A stretch of 32,100 nt of DNA, taken from positions 1 to 32,100 of the forward strand of contig JAJEDW010000267.1 of assembly GCA_022821265.1 (NCBI GenBank). The letters run 5' to 3'. Position numbers and translations under genes: made by a program. This stretch comes from Acidobacteriota bacterium (GTDB lineage: Bacteria > Acidobacteriota > Terriglobia > 20CM-2-55-15). Below the pieces are notes generated by a model that made no database searches, was not told the DNA's origin, and worked only from the letters and a program-made list of their open reading frames with translations. Shown here in pieces: positions 17,001 to 23,861 of this stretch; position 1 is the stretch's first letter; every line of letters begins with the position of its first letter.

Positions 17001-18205
17001 CCTTCGACGCCGCTCGAAGCGGTGGCGAGTCCGCGCTCCTGGACGACATGCTGGAAGGCGTCAACGTCGCCGGCTTCGGATGGGGTCCGGTCGGGTCGAG
17101 TCCACGCGACACGGGGGCCGCGCACATGCGCGCGTCGCGGACGTTCCGGACGAACCTGGCCAACGGCAACTACTCCGGCGTAGCCAACTCGCTGGCGAGA
17201 CTGGACTACTTCAACTTCTTCCCCGGCAACCGCGGGCTCCCGCCGAACGACCCGAATGTCGTCGGCGAGGTCCTGCGGCTGAACGGCTACCCGGACAACT
17301 TCATCATCACGAACCCGCAGTACAACGGCGCCACGTTGAGCACCAACGCCGGGTATTCCAACTACCACTCGTTCCAGATCCAGGGGACGCTGCGGCCGAC
17401 CTACGGGCTGAACCTGCAGAACACCTATACGTGGAGCCGAAATCTGGGCGTGCCGTTGTCCGGATACACCGATCCCTTCAACCAGGCGGCGGACTACTCG
17501 CTCCTGGCCTCGCACCGGCTGCACTCGTTCCAGTCCTACGGGACGTTCCGCCTGCCGATCGGGCCCAATCAGTTGATCGCCGGCAACGCCTCCGGCCTGC
17601 TGGCCCGCCTGATCGAGGACTGGGAAGCCAGCTTCATCGTGAACCTGGAGTCGGGACGGCCCATGACGGTCGGGGCGCAGAACACGCTCTACGGCAACGG
17701 GGTTCCCGATCTGGTCGGCGACTTCGACACGTCCACCATGGGCAACCACTGGGAAGGCGGCGCCGACTTCGGCAACATCTTCCCGGTCGCGTACTCCAAG
17801 GTCCGCGACCCGCAGTGCGCGACGATCGCCGCGAGCCTGCAGGGGTTCTGCACGCTGAACGCGATCGCCGACCCGTCGGGCAACATCATCCTGCAGAACG
17901 CGCGTCCCGGCACCCGGGGCAGCCTGGGGCGGAACACGCTCTACGGACTGGGTTACTGGGGCGTCGACATGGCCATCTCCAAGGGGTTCCAGATCAGCGA
18001 GACCTGGAGAGGCGAGCTGCGGATCGACGCCAACAACATCTTCAACCATCCGACGCCGGGTCCCGGCAGCGGGAACAACCGCGGCACGGCATCGGTGAAC
18101 CTGGCGGGCGGCACGCCGTTCGGCCAGTTGGGCGGCAAGGGCGCGGCCACGTCGCAGTTCCCCGAGTCGCGGCAGTTCCAGTTCAAGATCCGCCTGGAGT
18201 TCTAG
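14036..18205 (+). CDS. TonB-dependent receptor with N-terminal carboxypeptidase-regulatory-like domain
   Basis: ATG 14036 is chosen over 14018 because GGAGGAG (14020-14026) lies nine bases before it and the signal peptide MKRLLATAAVVAVCASTQAFAQ then begins cleanly. The 1389-aa outer-membrane protein has a CarboxypepD_reg-like fold at about 24-105 (GRISGNVADATGAVIPGVEVTATHDDTG). A plug-like region follows at about 110-250 (LPLVENNVLDLVRVMSGV). The rest is a long beta-barrel ending in the terminal aromatic strand QFQFKIRLEF. This architecture is the large SusC-like or OmpA-like receptor group expanded in acidobacteria. Substrate is unknown; oligosaccharides or peptides are usual guesses. Several cysteine pairs in the barrel part (CTAPGFFVAGSVGC, CATIAASLQGFC) may form loop disulfides. 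No ExbB/ExbD/TonB genes occur here. A strong terminator follows. Confidence 0.95.
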   Translation: MKRLLATAAVVAVCASTQAFAQFGNGRISGNVADATGAVIPGVEVTATHDDTGVANTVLSNSAGAYNFASLLPGAYTVEATLPGFQTFRATGVELLNQGNVRLNVELQVGQVETAIEVSVEGDTLLLESSSTVGDVLEEEEVTALPLVENNVLDLVRVMSGVTLSTNPIFGAEETTFAGVSARDVNVQRDGISVNNQRWPNGVMDSGPRLHPDLVGEVKLILAPVDAEMGRGNGQFVVSTRAGTNEYHGALEYAVQNSWLDANTWGSNRSGSTPPWRNIPQAVASIGGPIVRNQTHFFVLYDQGWARTRSDKNILTLTPCARNGIFRYFDNWNNGNARQQTVMGRTPTIAVVNEDGSPRPPATNPDGTPHNGILRYASVFGPLPAGATSSSADCSDLAAMVDTANPWDPLRSTFDRSGIVQNVFLAEMPEPNAYNTPGGPGGDAGDGLNFASHRWLRTLHGQDNRFGIGEDTDVKQINVRIDHQFNPNHKFNGSWSFEQTRAWNGGPTWPNSVEPVNWSQPQVLTTVFTSTLAANMVNEARFGMSRNGSNGYMPFDHPEKGEALKEKFPVVNGLTIEPTLGCTAPGFFVAGSVGCGGSINSLFYSSPIGSRGGTFRHITLRDNSPRYTFADTVSLTTGNHAHKLGGVFRVASSKSMNSGSNPTSSLYPNAKGGEMNAFRVTGINSTNMPGLAGTENSGNRGRMEDMLVYLAGSLSEVNLYRFLANPEDAGVRWNDPSVDSIEIRDVRQYEFAFFYKDDWKVLDNLTLNLGIRWDYYGVPFETSGLTGSFAGGPGAIFGISGRDINGWAQPGARADVTQIEFVGPNSPNPNRAIYNRDLNNFGPALGFAWNATDATVVRGGYQIQYIGGGNMSGVSSTIARQPGTFYNAFTGGDNGTRYLDLTNLAEVIPPDPPILPARVLPIGDRSLSITAYDENRVNPYVQNLTLSITHQVANNFSVDLRYIGTMTRNNFSSLQLNSPNFLTNGLKEAFDAARSGGESALLDDMLEGVNVAGFGWGPVGSSPRDTGAAHMRASRTFRTNLANGNYSGVANSLARLDYFNFFPGNRGLPPNDPNVVGEVLRLNGYPDNFIITNPQYNGATLSTNAGYSNYHSFQIQGTLRPTYGLNLQNTYTWSRNLGVPLSGYTDPFNQAADYSLLASHRLHSFQSYGTFRLPIGPNQLIAGNASGLLARLIEDWEASFIVNLESGRPMTVGAQNTLYGNGVPDLVGDFDTSTMGNHWEGGADFGNIFPVAYSKVRDPQCATIAASLQGFCTLNAIADPSGNIILQNARPGTRGSLGRNTLYGLGYWGVDMAISKGFQISETWRGELRIDANNIFNHPTPGPGSGNNRGTASVNLAGGTPFGQLGGKGAATSQFPESRQFQFKIRLEF

Positions 18206-18231
18206 GCCCACTTTGGACTGCATGCCAGTGG

Positions 18232-18264
18232 AGGCTCCCCCTCTTCGGCGGGGGAGCCTTTTTT
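18232..18264 (+). terminator. Rho-independent terminator of the receptor gene
   Basis: AGGCTCCCCC (18232-18241) pairs perfectly with GGGGGAGCCT (18250-18259) across the loop TCTTCGGC, and is followed by TTTTTT (18259-18264). The ten-base GC-rich stem and T-run are textbook. It separates the receptor from the TPR genes, whose first start codon is only 16 bases beyond the T-run. Confidence 0.93.
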
Positions 18265-18267
18265 GTG

Positions 18268-18273
18268 TAAGAT
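18268..18273 (+). promoter_or_regulatory. Possible -10 element of a leaderless TPR transcript
   Basis: TAAGAT (four of six to TATAAT) stands seven bases before ATG 18281, the spacing seen in leaderless promoters. No Shine-Dalgarno sequence precedes this ATG. The -35 position falls in the terminator hairpin and is a poor match. Confidence 0.35.
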
Positions 18274-18280
18274 TCATCCG

Positions 18281-19792
18281 ATGCGCGTTTTCGTCGGTCT
18301 GACGACGCTCCTCGGCCTGTTCTTCGCGGGCCAGTCCCCCGAGGACCGCGAAACCTACGAGAACGCCGTCCGCGTGCTCACCGCCGACGTCGAGACCGAC
18401 CCCTCGAACGCCGAAGCGTGGTTCGGCCTGAGCATCGCGCACATGCATCTCGGCCAGCCGGAGGCCGCCCTGGAGGCGACATCCCGCGCCGCCGCGCTCG
18501 ACGCGGCCGATGCGCGCTTCGTCGACCAGCTCGGCGAGGTCTACATGGCGCTGGGGCGGACCGAGGACGCGATCGGTGCATTCGAGCGCGCGGTGGCCAT
18601 CGATCCGCGCATGTTCTTTCCCAGGCTGCGGCTGGGCGAGCTCCGTATCGGAACCGGGCGCCCGGTGCACGCCATCGATCAACTGCAAGAGGCCGTCGTC
18701 CTGAATGGCCGCGACGCCTCGGCCCGGCGATTCCTGGGCATGGCCTACTCGATGGACGGCCAGTACGAGCGCGCGATCGACGAGTACGAGCGCGCGATCC
18801 TCCTTTCGCCGGGCGACGAACTCCTGTACCTCGAGGCGGCGGACGTCTTCTTCGCGGCCGGCATGGGAAGCGACGCCGAGTCCCTCCTGAACCGCGCCGT
18901 CGAGCTGTTTCCCGCGTCGGGGCAGGCGCACCTGGGACTGGCCCGTCTGCACGTGGAGGCGGGAAGTCTGCGCGAAGCCCTCATCGAGTTCCAGCGCGGC
19001 CTGGACTCGGGTCAGGAACTTCCGTTCGAGGTGGTCTACAAGACCATGGGCGACATCCACTACGACCTGATCGAGTTCGAGCCGGCGTTGGAATACTACG
19101 ACCGGGCCCTGGCGGTCGATCCCGAAAACGTCGACACGTTCCTGGCGAAAGGGGATCTGTACCTGAGCCGGAACGATGCCGAAGCGGCGGCGGCGGCCTA
19201 CGCCCGGGCGGCCGCGCTGGATCCGGCGCGCCCCGACGCCCACCACGGACTGGCCGAGACGGCGCTTCGACGGGGCGACGTGGAAGGGGCGCTCGCCGCC
19301 TCGGAGCGCGTTCTCGAACTCGATCCTGAATTCCTGCCCGCGGCTTATATCCGCGGACAAGCGCTGGTCCGCCTGGGACGGACCGAGGAAGGACGGCGCC
19401 AGATCGAGGCCTACCAGGAAGCGCAGGAGGCGGCCATCGCCGAGGAACAGCGCGTACGCGACGTCATGGCCCGCAACCAGAACGCCTTGGCGCAGTTGGA
19501 CGCGGGCGAGAACGCCGAAGCGATCGCCGGGCTTCGGGAGGCCATTGCGCTTCATCCGAACGAGGCGCTTCTCTACGGCAACCTGGCCGCCATCCAGAGC
19601 CGTACGGGCCTCCACCAGGACGCCGCCCAGACCTACCTGGAAATCATCGCGCTGGGACTCGGCGACGCGCTCACGCACCTGCGTCTGGCCCGGGAATACG
19701 ATCGGATCGGAAACGCCGACGCGAGCGGACGGCACCGGGCGATCTACAGGGAGCAGCGGGAGGCGGAGGCGCCCGGGCCGGGGAGCGACTGA
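18281..19792 (+). CDS. Exported TPR-repeat protein
   Basis: A 503-aa product from ATG 18281. The track start at 18263 is a TTG inside the terminator T-run and is rejected. The N-terminus MRVFVGLTTLLGLFFAGQS is a signal peptide, so the TPR array is periplasmic. About ten TPR units follow from residue 25, with clear examples LGEVYMALGRTEDAIGAFERAVAIDP, ALEYYDRALAVDPENV and AYARAAALDPARPDAH. A short coiled linker (QEAQEAAIAEEQRVRDVMARNQ) precedes the same C-terminal module as in the two other TPR genes of the window (LGLGDALTHLRLAREYDRIGNADASGRHRAIY). It has no enzymatic motif. The next gene starts two bases after its stop, so both are one transcript. Confidence 0.88.
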   Translation: MRVFVGLTTLLGLFFAGQSPEDRETYENAVRVLTADVETDPSNAEAWFGLSIAHMHLGQPEAALEATSRAAALDAADARFVDQLGEVYMALGRTEDAIGAFERAVAIDPRMFFPRLRLGELRIGTGRPVHAIDQLQEAVVLNGRDASARRFLGMAYSMDGQYERAIDEYERAILLSPGDELLYLEAADVFFAAGMGSDAESLLNRAVELFPASGQAHLGLARLHVEAGSLREALIEFQRGLDSGQELPFEVVYKTMGDIHYDLIEFEPALEYYDRALAVDPENVDTFLAKGDLYLSRNDAEAAAAAYARAAALDPARPDAHHGLAETALRRGDVEGALAASERVLELDPEFLPAAYIRGQALVRLGRTEEGRRQIEAYQEAQEAAIAEEQRVRDVMARNQNALAQLDAGENAEAIAGLREAIALHPNEALLYGNLAAIQSRTGLHQDAAQTYLEIIALGLGDALTHLRLAREYDRIGNADASGRHRAIYREQREAEAPGPGSD

Positions 19793-19794
19793 CC

Positions 19795-21531
19795 ATGCAC
19801 GAACATCCGCGGCCCGCGTGGCTCCCCCTGACGGTCGCGCTGCTCGCGGCGTGGACGACCGGCGCGGCCTACCAGGACGCCGCCGTCGGCGTGCGCCTCA
19901 TCCAGACCGATTCTCCGTCCACGGCCGAAACGCTCCGGGCGCGGGTCGCGGCGGGCGACTCGTTCAGCGAGCTGGCCCGCACGCATTCCCTGGATCCGAC
20001 CGCGGCGTCCGGCGGCTACCTGGGAACCGTACGTATCGGCGACCTGCGGCCGGAATTCCGGGAAGCGCTGTCCGGCGTGGAGCGAGGCGAAACGAGCCCC
20101 GCGATCCAAGTCGACGGCCGCTGGGTGATTCTCAGGTTGGCGACCGAAGCCGAGGACGCCTGGTTGTCGGTGACCGACGCCGGACGGCAAGCGCTGATCG
20201 GAGGCCGCGGCGCGGACGCCGAAGCACTCTTCCGGCAGGCCGTGGCCCAGGCGGAGGCGCTCGGAGGCGCCGGCCGTCCCCTGCTCGTCGAAAGCCTGCG
20301 AAACCTGTCGGCTCTGGTCCAGATCGAGGGCGACGCGGTCCAGGCCGAGCGGTTGTACGTGCGGTCGATGGAAGTCGCCTGGGGACGGCCCACGGCGGAC
20401 CGCGACGCGGGCGTTGCCGAGGCCCTGGACGCGTTCACGGACGTGATTCTGCTCAGCCCGTTCCCCGACGCGGACCTGGACGCCGCCCGGGAACGTCACA
20501 CCGCGGCCCTCCGGCGCGCGCCGCTCGCGGAACGGTCCTTCTGGGCCATGGCCGGCATCCTCGATTCGGCCGGGATGGCCGACGAGGCGGAACGCACGCT
20601 GACCGTGGCCGTGGAGGCCTTTCCCGATTCCACGGCGTCGCTCCGGGAGCTGGCCGACCACCGGCTGGACTCCGGCGGCGTCCGCGAGGCCATCGACGAC
20701 TTCCAACGCGCGATCGGCATGTCGGGCGACGCGCGCGTCGATCCGAGCCTTGGGGTGATCCCGGCCAGCTACTTCCATCAGCGGATCGGCGACGCCTACG
20801 GCAGCCTGGTCCAGTACGAGGACGCGGTCGCGGCCTATGGACGCGCGCTGGAGATCGATCCCGGCAACCCGGGTGCTCGGTTCGAGCTGGGGGGGCTTCA
20901 CTACGTCAACAACCGGTTCGACGACGCGCTGGCCGAATACGACGCCATGGTGGAAAGCAACCCCGGCAACGTCGACCTGCTTCACCGGATCGCCGAGGCC
21001 GAGCTGGGCGCGGGCCGGTTCGAGGACGCGGTCTCGACGTCGCGGCGCGTTCTCGAAATCCGGCCCGATCTCCGACGGGCCCGCTACGTGCTGGGGACCG
21101 CCCTGGTCCGGATGGGGCGCGTCGAGGAGGGGCGCGCCGAGCTGATGCGCTACGGCGAGCAGGAAGCCGAGGCCGGCGCCGCCGATCGCCTCGGTCAGGA
21201 ACTCTCCACTCTCGACAACCAGGCCCGGACCGCATTCGCCGGCGGCCGACGCGAAGAGGGCTTCCAGCTCTACCGGGAGGCGATCGACGCGCATCCCGAC
21301 GTGGCGTTGTTCCGTCTGAACCTGGCCGTGGCCGAGTCCCGGCTCGCCCGTCACGATGACGCCGCGGCGCGCCTGGAAACCGTCATCGAGCTCGGGCTGA
21401 GCGACAACGCGCTCGTCCATCGGGCCCTCGCCGACGCCTACGCCGCACTGGGCGACGCCGAGGCGAGCCGGAGACACCGGATCGCCGGGTTGCAACGCCT
21501 GGACGCCTGGCTCCGCTCCGAGCTGGAATAG
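19795..21531 (+). CDS. Degenerate parvulin-like (PpiC/SurA type) domain fused to TPR repeats, exported
   Basis: A 578-aa product starting two bases after the previous stop, with GGGGAG upstream. The signal sequence is WLPLTVALLAAWTTGAAYQ. Residues about 33-116 read as a parvulin fold: GDSFSELARTHSLDPTAASGGYLGTVRIGDLRPEF and GETSPAIQVDGRWVILRL. The two conserved active-site histidines of parvulins are absent (VRLIQT instead of xHI, and WVILRL instead of xHIIxL). It may therefore bind protein chains without isomerase activity, as the inactive domain of SurA does. Residues about 180-578 are TPR repeats. They are collinear with the truncated gene at 3-1259 and end in the shared LGLSDNALVHRALADAYAALGDAEASRRHR module. 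The role is unknown; chaperoning of an outer-membrane or secreted partner is a reasonable inference. Confidence 0.87.
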   Translation: MHEHPRPAWLPLTVALLAAWTTGAAYQDAAVGVRLIQTDSPSTAETLRARVAAGDSFSELARTHSLDPTAASGGYLGTVRIGDLRPEFREALSGVERGETSPAIQVDGRWVILRLATEAEDAWLSVTDAGRQALIGGRGADAEALFRQAVAQAEALGGAGRPLLVESLRNLSALVQIEGDAVQAERLYVRSMEVAWGRPTADRDAGVAEALDAFTDVILLSPFPDADLDAARERHTAALRRAPLAERSFWAMAGILDSAGMADEAERTLTVAVEAFPDSTASLRELADHRLDSGGVREAIDDFQRAIGMSGDARVDPSLGVIPASYFHQRIGDAYGSLVQYEDAVAAYGRALEIDPGNPGARFELGGLHYVNNRFDDALAEYDAMVESNPGNVDLLHRIAEAELGAGRFEDAVSTSRRVLEIRPDLRRARYVLGTALVRMGRVEEGRAELMRYGEQEAEAGAADRLGQELSTLDNQARTAFAGGRREEGFQLYREAIDAHPDVALFRLNLAVAESRLARHDDAAARLETVIELGLSDNALVHRALADAYAALGDAEASRRHRIAGLQRLDAWLRSELE

Positions 21532-21546
21532 GGGCGCGTCGAGCCG

Positions 21547-22602
21547 TCAGTCCGTATCCGGTTTTCCGAGCGGCCACATCCGGAAGAAGTCGGCCGAGAA
21601 GGCGAGAAACGGGAACGTCACGCCCAGCAGCGCGGACGCCAGCCAGATTTCGAACTCGTATTCCGGCGGGCCCGAGCCCAACTCGCCCGCGAGCAGGGGC
21701 GCCGACACACCGTACAGCCAGGCCAGGATCGCCCCGCCGACGGCCGCCGCGCCCGCGCTCAGGAGACCCCGGAGCGGCTGCTTCACGTTTCGGAACACCG
21801 AGGCCTGGAGCATCTTCAACATGACGATCGAACCGAAGATGAACGGGACGGGCACGGCCACCATGAAAAGCACCGAGTCCATCGCCATGACGCCGACGCC
21901 CAGGTGGAAGACCAGACCGCCCAGGACCAGCGCGGTCGCCGTCCAGACGACGCCCAGCACCGGCTGTCTCAGCAGCCTCGGGGCGATGGCGAACGGCCAC
22001 AGGTCGAAGTGCAGGAACAGGAACATGATGGACAACGACGTGACGGCGAAGGTGACCGCGCTCCATGCGTTGAACATGCCGCCGGGGTCGATCGACGCGG
22101 CGTAGACGGGCGCGTCGGCCATGAAGCCGTAATCGTAGAAGATCTGGAACAGCGCGTAGTTGAGCGCGTAGGCGGCGGCCAGCAACACGCAACCGGCCGC
22201 CAGGGGATTCCGGATCCGGACGAACGGCCACCCCCCGAACATGATCGTGAAGCAGAAGGTCACCGGGACCGACACGATCGCCGCATGCACCAGCATCGGG
22301 GCGGGAGGATCGATGCCGCCACCGATGGTGAAGAAGTAGACCGCGCCGACGGCGCCGCCGGCGGCCGCGGTGACCCCGAGCAGCAGGATCCCCCGCGACG
22401 GCTGGGACCGCGATGCGGCGGAACGCGGATGACGGCCGCCCCAGGTGACGTCGATCACGATGGACGTCGGAATGAGGCAGATCAACCCGAAGGTCACCCA
22501 TCCGGCGAACGTCGCATAGTCGAACAATGAGACGAAACCGAGCGAGATCACCATGACGAGGACCGTCGCCGAGACGCCCAGGATGGGTTGCTTGAGGTTC
22601 AT
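21547..22602 (-). CDS. Polytopic membrane protein of five tandem two-helix repeats, function unknown
   Basis: A 351-aa product from the ATG at 22602. The track start at 22686 adds a polar stretch and lies upstream of the likely -10 box. About ten hydrophobic segments are visible. They form five similar units, each opening with (Q/N)P and then a small residue: KQPILG (4-9), SQPSRG (66-71), RNPLAAG (131-137), RQPVLG (212-217) and KQPLRG (274-279). Three units close with WPF or WPL (125, 202, 343) after a second helix rich in Phe (VTFCFTIMFGGWPF, LSIMFLFLHFDLWPF, FPFLAFSADFFRMWPL). I do not recognise the family. The repeat count suggests growth by internal duplication. Its 3' end faces the TPR operon with a 15-base gap. 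Confidence 0.8.
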   Translation of the reverse strand: MNLKQPILGVSATVLVMVISLGFVSLFDYATFAGWVTFGLICLIPTSIVIDVTWGGRHPRSAASRSQPSRGILLLGVTAAAGGAVGAVYFFTIGGGIDPPAPMLVHAAIVSVPVTFCFTIMFGGWPFVRIRNPLAAGCVLLAAAYALNYALFQIFYDYGFMADAPVYAASIDPGGMFNAWSAVTFAVTSLSIMFLFLHFDLWPFAIAPRLLRQPVLGVVWTATALVLGGLVFHLGVGVMAMDSVLFMVAVPVPFIFGSIVMLKMLQASVFRNVKQPLRGLLSAGAAAVGGAILAWLYGVSAPLLAGELGSGPPEYEFEIWLASALLGVTFPFLAFSADFFRMWPLGKPDTD

Positions 22603-22655
22603 GTCGTCTGCCGATCGTCGATGACTCGCCACGAAGCCGGCCGGCCGTTCGGCGC

Positions 22656-22661
22656 ATCTTA
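22656..22661 (-). promoter_or_regulatory. Possible -10 element for the repeat membrane protein gene
   Basis: On the minus strand TAAGAT (four of six) sits in TTGATAAGATGCG about 54 bases before the ATG at 22602. The -35 position is a poor match. The hexamer is identical to the one before ATG 18281. Confidence 0.25.
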
Positions 22662-22732
22662 TCAACCGCGAGTTCCGTCCCGCCACGGATTTTCGCGCCG
22701 TCCAGTCGTTCGTCCGGCGCCCCGGTGCGGTG

Positions 22733-22738
22733 TATGAT
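22733..22738 (+). promoter_or_regulatory. Probable -10 element of the propeller, cytochrome and PQQ operon
   Basis: TATGAT (five of six) occurs 40 bases before ATG 22779 in an otherwise GC-rich divergent intergenic region. TTCGTC 18 bases upstream is a weak -35. A GGAGG ribosome site follows before the ATG. Confidence 0.4.
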
Positions 22739-22778
22739 TCCGTAAACCCACGATCCCGCCGGATGGCGTGGAGGACGC

Positions 22779-23861
22779 ATGACTACTGCAACGAATCGCC
22801 TGTGCGCAATCGCGGCCGGCCTGGGCCTGTTCACGGCGCCCGTCGACGCGCAGGACGAGACGATCGTCCGGATCATCCAGACCAACTCCGCCGGCACCGA
22901 CGCGCACGTCATCGATCCGGCGACCCACGAGGTCGTCGCCGTCATCGAGGACGTGCCGCGCGCTCACGCCGCCGTGGACCATCCCGAGGGCCACTACTAC
23001 TACTTCGCGAACGAGCGCGACGACACGGTGGACGTCGTCGACACGCGCACGCTGCGGACGATCATGCACATCCCGCTCATAGACCAGCCCAACAAGCTGG
23101 TCATCAACGAATCCCTCGGGAAGATGTACGTGGGCATCCGCGGGGCGCCCTACACCCAGGTCATCGACCTGGAGACTCACGCCGTCGTGAAGACCATCGA
23201 GATGATCCATGGCGTCCACAACGTCTACGTGACCGCGGACGACCGGTTCATCGTGGCGGGTCTGGGCGCGACGCCGTCGAACGTGGACGAGCACACGATC
23301 CAGGTGATCGACGCACGCACCGACGAAATCGTCTGGGGGGTGGCTCTGGACGGCCACCGCGTGCGGCCGATGGCGCTGGAATACAACCCCGACGGCTCGA
23401 CCCGGCGCGTGTTCGCCCAAGCCACCCGGCTGAACGGGTTCTACGTCGTCGACTGGGACCGGCGGGAGGCCGTCGACTTCATCAGCCCGCCGCCGCTGCC
23501 GGTGTCGCGGCAGAACTTCGACGGCATTCAGGACGGAACGGGCCACGGCCTGCTCGTCCTCCCCGACCAGTCTGCGCTGTGGTACGCAAGCCTGCTCGAC
23601 AGCCGCATCTACGGCTGGTCCCTTCCGGAGCTGGAGTTCATCGGCGGCGTGGAGGTGGGCGCTTCCCCGCAGTGGCTGACGGCCACGCCCGACAGCCGCA
23701 TTCTCTACGTCAGCGTCGTCGGCACGATGGAATCGGTCGCCGTCGACCTGGAGTCGATGGAGATCGTCGCCCGGATCCCGGTGGGCCACGCACCCAAACG
23801 CAACTCGACGCACGTCCTCCCGGCCGGCCGCATCGAGATCCCGGGAGTCGGCGATGAATAG
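22779..23861 (+). CDS. Secreted YncE-like beta-propeller protein
   Basis: A 360-aa product starting at ATG 22779 after GTGGAGGACGC. It has a signal peptide (RLCAIAAGLGLFTAPVDAQ). The body is a seven-blade-type YVTN/YncE propeller, with repeats such as DAHVIDPATHEVVAVIE, DTVDVVDTRTLRTIMHI, TQVIDLETHAVVKTIEM and ESVAVDLESMEIVARIPVG. Such proteins bind other proteins or small ligands and often accompany quinoprotein dehydrogenases and cytochromes in periplasmic respiratory clusters. No catalytic site is visible. It overlaps the following cytochrome gene by eight bases (ATGAATAG), which indicates coupled translation. The genes downstream are a diheme cytochrome and a PQQ dehydrogenase, so a role in that redox complex is likely but inferred. 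Confidence 0.88.
   Translation: MTTATNRLCAIAAGLGLFTAPVDAQDETIVRIIQTNSAGTDAHVIDPATHEVVAVIEDVPRAHAAVDHPEGHYYYFANERDDTVDVVDTRTLRTIMHIPLIDQPNKLVINESLGKMYVGIRGAPYTQVIDLETHAVVKTIEMIHGVHNVYVTADDRFIVAGLGATPSNVDEHTIQVIDARTDEIVWGVALDGHRVRPMALEYNPDGSTRRVFAQATRLNGFYVVDWDRREAVDFISPPPLPVSRQNFDGIQDGTGHGLLVLPDQSALWYASLLDSRIYGWSLPELEFIGGVEVGASPQWLTATPDSRILYVSVVGTMESVAVDLESMEIVARIPVGHAPKRNSTHVLPAGRIEIPGVGDE

Noticed and set aside
18263-18280. TTG start of the TPR gene at 18263
   Set aside because: It lies in the T-run of the terminator; ATG 18281 starts a clean signal peptide.
14045-19735. Antisense ORF of 1896 aa over the receptor and first TPR gene
   Set aside because: It runs opposite genes with signal peptides, domains and ribosome sites. 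Its sequence is a low-complexity Arg/Val/Asp/Gly mirror of G/C-ending codons, and the real terminator lies inside it.
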